Shown here piece after piece: positions 1 to 9,949 of a stretch of 64,000 nt of DNA. This DNA comes from Albugo candida. Lineage: Eukaryota > Oomycota > Peronosporomycetes > Albuginales. Each line of letters opens with the position of its first letter. The first letter of the stretch is position 1. The position numbers and the translations under genes are program-made. Location of the stretch: positions 124,001 through 188,000 of the forward strand of contig JBDOQK010000011.1 of assembly GCA_040437565.1 (NCBI GenBank), in the 5' to 3' direction. Below the pieces are notes generated by a model. The model was not told where the DNA came from. It made no database searches and worked only from the letters and a program-made list of their open reading frames with translations.

Positions 1-3000
1 CGGAAAAAATTGCGTTCTTTTGATGAAGCGACCGATTCGATTCGACTAGACTTCCTTCCACTGCATGCTTGCCTCGATACTGCTGATGAAAAGGGTGAGT
101 TGACACGCTCACTTATGCAGCAATGGTCTGTTGATGCAGTTGAAAACGACTTTGCATCGACTCCTCTGTATTGCCAAGTGAAGCTCCAAGAAGCTAGACA
201 AATGACCGAGCGACTCGCTCATCCAAATCGCTTTTTGATCACAATTTGCTTTCAATTATGGGACAAATGGATGCATATGGCTGCAGAAGAAAGGCCGAGC
301 ATGTCACTCACTTTCTTGCACCAATTGCGGTCAGAGCTCTTGGAAGCTGTGTTTATCCCATCATCCGCTGCGGAACATGTTCCATTCCATCAGCGCATTC
401 CGTACTTTGTTGAATATCGCCGAATATGTCGTCATTCTCATCTTCTACTCCGAGATATCGAGCGCCGTGAACAACAGATCCTGACAAAGCAAAAGCTCCC
501 ATTTCTTGTCCAGCGAGTTTTTGCTTCCAAAGAGAGCCGGCAAATACAAACAGAATTACGTTTTGTGTTTCGAAGCTGGATGCAAACGATCAAAAAGGAG
601 AAAGAATGCAATTTTGTGAGCCTTTGAATGCATTGATCCTTTCTCCATACCTGTGACTTACTGCTGTTCCAGTTAAAAGATCGACTGATTCGTGCTTCTC
701 AAGGGAGAAGCCCTCGTGAGATTTTCCTTGCATGGCGAGTCGAGACTATGCATCAAACGCATCAGGTGGGATTTATTTGGGTGGCTAGATAGTCGTCTAA
801 CAAATCGATGGCTAGCAATTCATTGCAGACCAACAGGCTTCGGGTATGAGGCATCATGCGATGCGAAGTCGGAAAGAAGCACAAATCTCAGAGCAACAAG
901 CCACAATAGCTTCTATGACAAAATTTATTGAAAGCTTGAACGAGACCAATGATCAGCTCAAACGGCAGATACAGCAGAGCGAATCGATGTCCCATTTGCC
1001 TCGGGTCGAATACAATCTTGATTATCTGCAACCTTTTCGAAAACAAACTGTGGAGGTTGGGAATACTGATCAGCAAGAGATATTTGTTTGCACCCCACAA
1101 AAGGATCTGGTCGAGGAAGCAGACGATAACAACCTGCTTCGTATCAATCGCATGCTGACGGAGATGCTGTTTGCAATGGCTAGGACCGTGGAGTCTTGTG
1201 CGATCCAAATGACCAAGGATACGATCGAATCATTAGAAGCACAATATGATGGAAGCGCATTGCAGGATCTAGCGGAAGCTGTACGCAAACTCGTTTCTTG
1301 ACTCAAGTCGAGTGTTATGGATAAGTTTTCGTTGTAGGTGCACATGCGCAGGACCGAGCAGCAATTGCACGAGTCCACACGACGTAAAAGTATCGAAATG
1401 GATAAGCAAGTCTCCATTCGAAAGCTCGCCCATTTGCCTGTTGATGAGATCCTTTTGGACTGGTTTCAACTGCATCTTACTGCTTCTTCATTCACTGAGA
1501 AAGTGAGTGATAGCGTAATTCAAAATTTTACTTCGGATCTGTGCGATGGACGTCGATACTCACTGCTACTGCATCAGCTCTTTCCGACTTGGTTTGACGT
1601 AAAGGTACGCTTGAACTTTCTTCTTTCGTAACTATTCTCAAGTTAGGAGCTCGTAGATGGTGCAGGAATTCGATAGTGACGAACGATTAAAGCACATTAC
1701 TCAATTCCAGTCTAGAATCCAGCCTCCGTTGCCTCAGATCGTGACATGTGACAGTATTCAAGGTGCAAAATTGACGGAAAATGTTGCATTTGTAGGAATT
1801 TTATTCGGTGTTTCCATGTTAGTGCCATGTTTTTGCTTGTTTGAGCTGTTGGTAACTGAGATATGAACCAGGGCTTCATCGCGATTGCTCAATCTGGACA
1901 AGCAACGCTCGCTTTTCTTGGATATCGTAGGCTCCTGGCAGCGGGTAAGAAGACTCATGCTGGATATGAAGAAAGCGAACTTGGGATCGGATTCGTTGAC
2001 GGTTTTGAATTTGCTCCAAGAAATCAGGAATTACGAAGTGCACAGTAAGCAGCTTCATATTGAGCTTTGTACTCTCGCAGTTGCCTCGAATGAAGCAGCC
2101 AGCACTATGTGCATTCTTTCCCGTCGTATACAAGAACTCACATTGTCTTGCCTGCATGCACGAGCAACGCATCAAGTGTCCTCGATCGGAATAGTTGATT
2201 TGAAATGGCAGCAGCAGCTTTCTGCGTTCACTAAATTAGACACATTGCTGATACGAGAAATGATAAGTGAAAGCAAAGACGGAATGCAAGCAGAGACTCA
2301 GAATGCCGTCATAATGGACAAGAGAGGAAAATCACTTCAGCGTGCAATTGCCACCGACAAAGAGGTCAACGGTCAAATTGCAGACCTTCAGAATACTTTG
2401 AAGTTGTATGCTAGAGACTTGGCCGACATCTTCCAGCATTACAGGTCCATCCAATAGAAGACTTAAGAGGATGTATGCCCACTGAAAGTCATCATGATCC
2501 TTTCTTAGTGCAAGCACGGATTCAAACGGAAGCATCATGACCCTGAGTTTGCAAGAATACAACAAATTCCTTCAGGTACCGCGACTTACTCACTCTATTT
2601 TTAGGTCATTTGAGCCATTAATCCCTTTCATGAAGGATTGCAAAATACACGATGCGAAACTCTCACCATCAATAACGGATTCCATTTACCGTGCAGTTCT
2701 TATGCATGGACCCAGTGGCTCAGTTCCAAAAGGTAATCAGCCGGGAACTCAAAGGTACATGGATAAGGACTTTTGCAGTCAGTTTGTTTTTAACAATTGA
2801 TCGACATGAAGGGAGCTTCGAGATGACGAATTTGTGGAATTGTTGACTCGGCTTGCTATTTTGAAGTACCCGCAGGGACCGAATTTGGAAACGCGACTTC
2901 GCACATTAATTGAAAAGGCGATTCTACCAAACGCCCTGCGTTCCCAATTCATCAAATTTAGAGCCCAGATCTGTTCTCCGAATCTCTTGGCTGTATTTCA

Positions 3001-3376
3001 GAAACACAAACTCGCTCTTCAACGCACTTTTCGGTACTATGTCGTGATGCATCATCTTCGTGAACAAAAGTCGACTATGGGTTTCGATGAGTTTTTGATT
3101 TTTGCTCGAGATTGCAGAATTGTCGCTGCATACATGTCGGAGCAAGTTCTTAAGCAAATTTTTATAAACGCCCAATACTCAGAGACCGGAGGATACGAGA
3201 ATGATACCAAATACAGAGAGGATAGCAGTCTCTGTCTCGATTTTGACCAATTCAAAGAAGCCATCGGAGCGATCACATTGTATGTTCTATGCAGTCCATA
3301 TATTCCCATGTTCCAACGTCTCGAACACTTTATAAGTGATTTTTTGTTACCTCGTGCTAAGCAAAGACAACATTGA
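1..3376 (+). CDS. Calponin-homology, coiled-coil protein (5' partial)
   Basis: Multi-exon gene already open at the left edge. Blocks joined by GT...AG introns are 1-615, 673-765, 837-about 1293, 1338-about 1602, 1657-about 1817, about 1875-2457, about 2537-2760 and 2834-3376; the later junctions are approximate. Coding around 1430-1800 resembles a calponin-homology domain, with a DEILLDWFQ start, a NFTSDLCDGRRYSLLLHQL core, and a second half spliced in from 1657. Long helical, coiled-coil-like stretches surround it (for example 846-1290 and 1885-2457). The last exon resembles a degenerate EF-hand-type helical region. CH/coiled-coil proteins of this kind are common in axonemes and the cytoskeleton, so a flagellar role in zoospores is inference. 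Exact family not identified. The TGA stop is at 3374-3376. Confidence 0.7.
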
Positions 3377-3403
3377 CGTGGTACACATGAAAGTATAAAT
3401 GCA

Positions 3404-4440
3404 TCAGTGTGTTTGTTTATAAGCAGTGACAACGTTTTTGAGAAGCATCGCAATTGTCATTGGCCCAACACCACCAGGGACGGGTGTTATCAGACTCGCG
3501 ATGCCCAAAGCCTCCTCAAAACAAACATCACCAATCAGAGACTGATCTTGTGTCTTTCCACTCACAAAATTAATACCAACATCGATGACGACAGATCCTT
3601 TTTGGAGCCAGGATCCACGAATGAGATGAGGAGCTCCACATGCAGCAATAACAATATCGGCCTGTTTTACATAGTGAGGAAGATTTATAGTTTTTGAGTG
3701 GCATTGAATGATGGTCGCATCGTGTTTTCTAAGCAGCATACTGATCGGATTTCCGACCAAATTGCTTCTTCCAATTATAACCGCTGTCTTGCCTTCAAGT
3801 TCGACATTCTCGTATTGGAGCAATTCAATAATTCCCTTGGCAGTACAAGGAATCAGGCATGGAGACCTATCTCGCATTGCACATTCACCAAAATTAAATG
3901 GGTGTAACCCATCTACGTCTTTGCTTGGATGGATTCGATCGAGAATCGTCTGAGTATGTATTTGTGGAGGGAGAGGAAGCTACAACCAAGTAGATCAAGA
4001 CAAATCGACTCTCGATGCTTGGCTTACCTGAACGAGAATACCATCCATGAGTGGATCCTTATTGAGGTGCTCCACCGTATCGAGTAACGTTTTCTGCAAA
4101 TTTTATATAATTCTTTTATGCGTCCTCTCAACTCAAAAGGTTCCATACATGAGATACATTCTGATGGAAAAAATGACTGATCGATTTTATCGACGCATCT
4201 TTACACGCTCTCTGTTTGTTCTTGACATACAAACGCGAGTCGTTACGATTCCCAGCCATGACGAATCCCAGTGCTGGTGGCTACATGTTTGAACGAATGA
4301 GAATCGCTTAAGCAGGGTTACGATGCAGGGATATGAAACGGTACCCTTCCATGCACTAGCGAGAGTTGTCTTACTTCTACCGCTATCTCATTGCAAATTA
4401 CACGAGCAAGCGCTTTACCATCGATTATTTTGGTGCGCAT
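3404..4440 (-). CDS. folD: Bifunctional methylenetetrahydrofolate dehydrogenase/cyclohydrolase (FolD type)
   Basis: Oxidises 5,10-methylene-THF to methenyl-THF and hydrolyses it to 10-formyl-THF in one-carbon metabolism. The start codon is at 4440. Exons are separated by short introns, with blocks near 4370-4440, 4130-4290, 4028-4095 and 3404-3980. Visible family hallmarks are a substrate-site Tyr-x-x-x-Lys (LYVKNK), KDVDGLHPFNFG, the Rossmann motif GRSNLVGNP, and the C-terminal TPVPGGVGPMT signature. The length of about 290 residues fits the monofunctional-length FolD family without a synthetase domain. No obvious targeting peptide, so cytosolic location is inferred. It is divergent from the dynactin gene, with 57 bases between the two start codons. 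Confidence 0.9.
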
Positions 4441-4497
4441 AATAGCAATTCACATTCAATTCATTCACTAATTTTGTCCAGTCAAAAAATCGCATAG
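4441..4497. promoter_or_regulatory. Putative bidirectional promoter with oomycete-like initiator
   Basis: Only 57 bases separate the divergent start codons of the FolD gene (minus) and dynactin subunit 6 (plus). Positions 4460-4478 read TTCATTCACTAATTTTGTC. This approximates the oomycete initiator (YCAYTYY) followed by the flanking promoter region (MWTTTNC), with two mismatches. Promoter function is inferred. Confidence 0.4.
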
Positions 4498-5067
4498 ATG
4501 CAGGCTGAGTGTATCACAATTGCTGGTTCCGCTTTGGTTTGCGCGCAAGCGAAGCTCGATGGTAATGTACAGATAGACGAAGGATGTGTCCTTCATCCAG
4601 GATCTATCATCACGGGTTGTGTCTCACTTGGGAAGCATAATATTGTTGAAGACTATGTGAAAATCGGATCAGAATCAGATTTGACTCAGACACACTCGAT
4701 CACGATCGGCGACGAAAATTTATTTGAATGCGGTTGTGCAATCGGCTCTATACAAATCGGCAACAGAAACCTGTTTGAGTCAAAAGCGGTAGCAAAAAAA
4801 GGATCTACCATTGGAAGTAATTGTATCATTGGACAATGCGTCGTGATTGAGGAGGGAGAAAGAATTGAGGATGGAACGATCATTACCTGTGCAACCGATG
4901 ATAACAATCAGCTACAACGAATTTTCCGCAAGATGCAGCCGTCCTTGTTAATAGCACATCAGAAGACGATCCAGAGATACGCGAATGCATTAAGGAATAG
5001 TAATGGGCCAAGTGCGTTAACGCGACACCACCGGATGAGAGCAATTTCGAGCATCTCTATTACATAG
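4498..5067 (+). CDS. DCTN6: Dynactin subunit 6 (p27)-like, left-handed beta-helix protein
   Basis: Single-exon protein of 189 residues. Residues about 8-140 are built of imperfect hexapeptide repeats ([LIV]-G-x4), typical of the trimeric left-handed beta-helix fold. A run such as GDENLF, GCAIGS, IGNRNLF, KKGSTIGSNCIIG is characteristic of the p27/p25 pointed-end subunits of dynactin. These cap the dynactin filament and link dynein to membrane cargo. A C-terminal helical tail follows. A gamma-carbonic anhydrase or acetyltransferase with the same fold is the alternative, but the tail and length fit DCTN6 best. Confidence 0.85.
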   Translation: MQAECITIAGSALVCAQAKLDGNVQIDEGCVLHPGSIITGCVSLGKHNIVEDYVKIGSESDLTQTHSITIGDENLFECGCAIGSIQIGNRNLFESKAVAKKGSTIGSNCIIGQCVVIEEGERIEDGTIITCATDDNNQLQRIFRKMQPSLLIAHQKTIQRYANALRNSNGPSALTRHHRMRAISSISIT

Positions 5068-5363
5068 TCAAGTTTTGTGAGTGTGCGTTTCTGCTTCCAG
5101 TGTATAAGGATTTCTTCTCCTTCTCCCCATCTCTTAGTGTCCAAATGCTCGAATGAAATGCATAAGAGGCTTTATCAAAGAAAGCAACAGGACATTTTGC
5201 ACATTTAAAATCGACTCATGTAACGCAATGCTATTATGCCCGGCTGTACGGTCCACTACTAGTATTTTATATGCACAAAATTCATAGAGTACACTGATCC
5301 TGAAACGTCTTTTTGTATTGCTTACTTCCTAATAGCGCTCAAAACCGCGACGTAAACATCAAT

Positions 5364-6949
5364 TCAAATAATTTTGTGTTTCTTTCCGCACTCAATAAAC
5401 GCACGCACGGCTTTGTCAATATCTTCCAATGAATGTGCTGCGGATAATTGCACTCGAATACGTGCTTGGCCCTTTGGAACCACCTATGTAATCGACACGC
5501 GTCATGATCACTTCTTTTCGTGAATGCATGCAGAAATCACACTACCGGGTAGCTGAATCCAATTACATATATGCCTCTTGTCAACATATCGTCGGCCAAT
5601 TGTGAAGCAAGGCGTGCATCACCTACCATGACAGCCACAATTGGGTGATCCCTAGTCCGAGATGTTAAATACTCAATAGAGTTGATCGAGAAAGCTTGAG
5701 GTCTTAAACTGCACAATACCTGGATCCTTTCAATGTGAAACCGGCTTCGGTCATTTGATCACGGAAACGATGAGTGTTTTGACGTATTGTATCGACAAAC
5801 TCTGAGGTTTCTTGTAGCAGTTTGAATACATGAAGAGACGCTCCAACAACAGGAGGACTAAGAGAGTTTGAAAACAAATATGGTCGTGATCGCTGGCGCA
5901 GTATTTCTATAATTTCCTTAGGACCGGTAGTATAACCTCCAGTGGCGCCACCCAAGGCTTTTCCAAGAGTTGAGTTGATAATCTAGCAAAATTTATCTAG
6001 CAAAATATAAACGAGCGTATGGCCATTTGTCCGTACCTGAATGCGACCACGAACACCACAATATTCATCACTTCCACGGCCAGTTGCTCCAAACAAGCCA
6101 GTCGCGTGGCACTCATCGATAAAGACTTGAGCATCATATCTAAATAATGCAGATATCGGTGAGACCTCAAGGTCTAGTAATTCGAATTCTTTGACTACCT
6201 GTCAGCCAAATCACAAATATCCTTTAACGGCGCAACGTCTCCGTCCATACTAAAGACACCATCTGTAGCAATCATTCGTGTTCTGCAGTGCTGCGTCTCT
6301 TTCAGTTTACTTTCCAGATCTTTCATATCCATATGCTTATAACGATGTCGCTCCGCTTTGCACAAGCGTATTCCATCGATAATCGAGGCATGATTGAGTT
6401 CATCGGTCAAGATTGCATCTTGTTTCCCCAGGATTGCTTCAAAGAAACCCGCATTTGCATCAAAACAAGACGGGTATAATATCGTATCTTCAGTATGATG
6501 GAACTGAGAAATAACTTGCTCCAATTCTTTATGGATATCCTAGAACAATCAGTGCAGCATACGTATCACTTGGCGAAGTAGAAGCGCGGTCACCAAACCT
6601 GAGTTCCACATATAAACCGAACCGAGCTTAATCCAAACCCGCGGGTTATCAGTGACTCCTTAGCAGCATCGACAACTGAGGGATGGTTACTGAGTCCAAG
6701 ATAATTATTGGCGCAAAAATTAAGAACTTGTTGATTTTTTACGGTAATGTTTGGACCTTGCGAGGAGCGAATCACTCGTTCCTGCTTGTATGTACCAGCA
6801 TCCTTGATATCGGCTAGTTCTTGTCGCAAACGGTCGAGCAAAGAATTATGTTTTGTTGATGTTTGGACGTGTCGCGTGGCTTCGCGTACTCTTACGAATC
6901 GATTAGAAAAAAACATCCCAAGAAAATAGGAGTAGTCAGTAATTCTCAA
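5364..6949 (-). CDS. GCAT: Glycine C-acetyltransferase (2-amino-3-ketobutyrate CoA ligase)
   Basis: PLP enzyme that converts 2-amino-3-oxobutyrate plus CoA to glycine and acetyl-CoA in mitochondrial threonine catabolism. Six exons are visible at about 6598-6949, 6198-6540, 6041-6139, 5704-5980, 5546-5660 and 5364-5486. Fold-type I alpha-oxoamine synthase motifs present: [23 protein letters not shown], a DGVFSMDGD loop, FIDECHATG, and the PLP-lysine motif [10 protein letters not shown]. The C-terminal block with [17 protein letters not shown] is typical of KBL. The N-terminus (residues 1-35) is Arg-rich and amphipathic, consistent with a mitochondrial presequence. Start at the ATG at 6949. The stop is at 5364-5366. 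Confidence 0.92.
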
Positions 6950-6984
6950 AGAATAAAAGAGTAAAAACAGGGCAGTAGCTAATA

Positions 6985-7359
6985 TTAATTATACAGGGAC
7001 TCGTGGCCGTCGTAGAGCGGAATAGATATGCATCGATATCCTAACAAGATGAAGCGCTGTGCAGCTCTGCCATTCGAATAACCGGTCGGTGAACCGGACC
7101 AATATGACTTTGTTGAATCAAGGGACCCATTAATGTACCATCGTATACCTGCAGTAGCAAATGCATCATACATGCAGTTTGCGACAATTCGCTCTAAATA
7201 GATGCTTTCGGATTCTGAAGTCATTGTACGATTCATATACGTTGCATCACAAAAGCATTCTATTAAGACAGGATCCATTTTCATCATTTCGAAGCAAATA
7301 GCCACAATAATCATGACAAAAGAAACACGGTAGGATACCACATTACGCGAAAACGACAT
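6985..7359 (-). CDS. Small putative secreted protein, unknown
   Basis: Open frame of 124 residues not recognised as any family. Residues about 11-24 (RVSFVMIIVAICFE) are hydrophobic and could be a signal peptide core. The remainder is hydrophilic with five cysteines (two in an ECFCD pair), a possible N-glycosylation site and no further membrane segment. It sits just upstream of GCAT on the same strand, at the edge of a gene-poor region. No RxLR, CHxC or Crinkler-type N-terminal motif is visible. It could be a candidate apoplastic effector or a chance ORF. Confidence 0.35.
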   Translation of the reverse strand: MSFSRNVVSYRVSFVMIIVAICFEMMKMDPVLIECFCDATYMNRTMTSESESIYLERIVANCMYDAFATAGIRWYINGSLDSTKSYWSGSPTGYSNGRAAQRFILLGYRCISIPLYDGHESLYN

Positions 7360-7369
7360 CTGATGCTTG

Positions 7370-8720
7370 TAAAATCAAGTTCAAAAATCGCAAACACACA
7401 TAACTGAAAAGTAACAGAGAAGTGGCACATTCAAGATCGCGCCGCGTATTCATCACCTAAATTTGGTCTATCAGTAATTGATGTGTCCTACATAACCTAG
7501 GCTCGGAATCAAGCGGAGCCGTACACCAAGGGGTAATGCTAGTAGGAACTGATCCTGCGGTCAAACGGGCACCAATCAAACCGTGTGGAGTACACTCAGA
7601 AGATGGTCACATAAAATAATTGCCAAATTCACCTTACTCATCTGCATCAACATCATGGGCACATTTCGCGATTGCTTACAACGCGCATCATCTGAATCTG
7701 CGTGAATTATTCGGATCAACACTGCACATCAATCACCACACGCATTGAAAAGTGGCGTTGTATGCACATCGATCGTGGATGGCTTCTTTGACGAGCACAC
7801 ATGACAATACATTTTATCGATGCGGTATTGAAAATGAAGGTGACTCTTACAAATGCTACATCCAAGCTTGTCGGCTTTTTGGAGTCACTATGGCTTTCAT
7901 GATGACCGTCCTTGTCGAATCTTGCTCGAAGTAAACCTTACAGATGGCGATTTAGTGGACTTTAGTACTTGGTGGCTGTTTTGCGGCCTGCATATCTACA
8001 TTATGGATGTGGCTTAGAATGAATGTCAACGCATTGCTGCGACTGTTACACAAAGACTGGCCTTTGAGAGCGCAAGTCGACCCCAGGCTGATTGTATATT
8101 TCTGTGGCCTTTGAAATTGACTCGATTAAAGCTTCACCTCACGCTTCTGGGCAATTTTTCGGGAATTAGAGATACGACACCCGTATCGAGAGTATTTGCA
8201 GATATGAGGAAGGTGTTTCAATACCAAGTACGAAGCCAGTTTTGGGGTTGCTTTGACCTGCTGCGCTGACTTCGCAGCGTACGCGAAGATGATACCATCA
8301 TTGGATTATCAATATATCTACTATTCTTTGGATGTTGCAATACACTTTTTCTTCTTCTTGAGGCTCGACACAGGCGGATGGCCTGAGACAAAATGCTCGA
8401 CAACCTGACGGTCCACGGAATTAGAAGGACAGAGCGTAGCATCTTCCTCATCTGACTAATTAGTATACTTTCAGCGGGAAACATTCGATTCATTATGTCA
8501 ATGCCGTGCAGCTCAAACGTCAGGAAGGAAGACTGATAAAGGCCGTCGAAAAGTTTTTAGAACTATTTTCTTCTTTGACGTGGGGTCAGCAACGTTTGGC
8601 ACATCAAGTGAAGATATTGTTACGGTTCAATTAGACCTCATTGTGTCGTGGCATTTGTGGATAGACTTGGTCAACAAAAGCAATGGTAAGTAAAATCACA
8701 AGACATTATTTGTAGGAAAG
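7370..8720. other. Gene-poor stretch with decayed coding fragments
   Basis: No intact gene recognised. On the plus strand, 8020-8275 and 8480-8640 give protein-like translations (for example HYVNAVQLKRQEGRLIKAVE from about 8491) broken by stops and frame changes. This suggests remnants of an older gene. No family could be assigned. An antisense 91-codon frame at 8218-8493 is probably a shadow of this remnant. Confidence 0.35.
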
Positions 8721-8723
8721 TCA

Positions 8724-9932
8724 TTAAGGTTCTAATCCCATTGCTTTGTGGCTGTACACCCATTTCCCTCTTGCTTCATTCACGCGTTGCACGAGTACTC
8801 TGCTTTTGGTCTCTTCTTTCGTTGCCAATGCTAGCAAGTCCTTACTCAACTTGTCACCGTTCTGTATAATCAACGCGTAACCATCATTCTTTAACGCGAC
8901 TTTCATCATTGCGGCATCACTATCTGTATCGCCTGCAGCAAAGAGAACCTTGTCGAAGTTATCGGATTTACCCATGCCTGTTACGACAGTCTTAACCTTC
9001 TGTTCACCATCATTAGATGTACCTTCTCCAATTATGATTTTCTCAGAGCCAACAACAACAGTACCATACGCATTTTCCACGGCAATAGGAGGCTTGAGAG
9101 TCTTAACAGCTCTTTTCACAAAGTCTTCTTGAGAAGCGCTTGACAGGTACGGAGTCGCATGTACTTCTTTCAAAGCGTTGATGAGCAAAAATTGCTCATC
9201 ATAGACTTTTATTATGCTGCGGATCTCACCCTTCTCTCCAGGATTTTTACCCTGGTAAACGTCTTTATTTTTTGTCAAAGTATGACCGTCAAAGGCTTCA
9301 TCATTGCCATGTCCGTGTTCGCTTGAATACCTGAGAACGTCCTTTTCAAGCTTTCCAATGTCTTTGTCCCCCAACTTCGTACGAAGTCTCGCTGCTAAGG
9401 TTGTCTTTAGAAAACTGCAGGCTGGTACGGGTCGTATAGCGTAATAAGCATCCTTGCTCCATCGAGCGACTTCGTATTTCAAATTCTCAACTGAGAACAG
9501 TTCATTCTTTGCGTGGATTGATGCCTCGGTACGAATTCTCTTGAGGACTTCTATCATGCCGGAATATTCTTTTAATCGGTCTTGACATGTCTTGTCAGCT
9601 TTGGAAAAAGCAAAAATCTCGTCAACTTCGCCCCAAGTGAATCCGAATGTATTCCTTCTTATTTGGGCTGCCATAAAAGTGATTTCATACGCTGCGTTTG
9701 TAACAGTGTGATCCAAATCGAATAGTAAAATAGGGTTTTTTTTTTGTACACTTTCAATCTTTTTGAATACCGCGTGAAAGAATATCTCAGATTTTTTGAT
9801 AGCATTGGATTCTTCAGGTGAGACGTGTTCATGACTATTGATCGCTGTTATAAACTCTTCTCTCTTTGGAAACTCCGAACAAACAATCGGTAGTATCGCG
9901 ATGAGTAGAAACTTGTTAAACATGATGCCCAA
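8724..9932 (-). CDS. Secreted HAD-superfamily phosphatase-like protein (copy A)
   Basis: Single-exon protein of 402 residues. Residues 4-19 (MFNKFLLIAILPIVCS) form a clear signal peptide. HAD motif I is DLDHT with Asp72 and Asp74. Motif II is the Ser run at 264-267 (LSSAS). Motif IV is GDTDSD near residues 334-339 followed by AMM. A helical cap of about 150 residues lies between motifs I and II. This fits a class-I HAD hydrolase related to phosphoserine-phosphatase-like enzymes, and all acidic catalytic residues are retained. Substrate unknown. Two paralogues on the plus strand (near 45.3-46.5 kb and 52.1-53.7 kb) share the same order. Secretion suggests an extracellular or host-directed role, which is inference. 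ATGs occur at 9932 and 9923; either keeps the signal peptide. Confidence 0.8.
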   Translation of the reverse strand: MGIMFNKFLLIAILPIVCSEFPKREEFITAINSHEHVSPEESNAIKKSEIFFHAVFKKIESVQKKNPILLFDLDHTVTNAAYEITFMAAQIRRNTFGFTWGEVDEIFAFSKADKTCQDRLKEYSGMIEVLKRIRTEASIHAKNELFSVENLKYEVARWSKDAYYAIRPVPACSFLKTTLAARLRTKLGDKDIGKLEKDVLRYSSEHGHGNDEAFDGHTLTKNKDVYQGKNPGEKGEIRSIIKVYDEQFLLINALKEVHATPYLSSASQEDFVKRAVKTLKPPIAVENAYGTVVVGSEKIIIGEGTSNDGEQKVKTVVTGMGKSDNFDKVLFAAGDTDSDAAMMKVALKNDGYALIIQNGDKLSKDLLALATKEETKSRVLVQRVNEARGKWVYSHKAMGLEP

Positions 9933-9949
9933 CTGGAAATGAATGAAAA

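Noticed and set aside
6985-7359. RxLR or CHxC class effector assignment
   Set aside because: No RxLR, CHxC or LxLFLAK-type motif is present after the hydrophobic leader.
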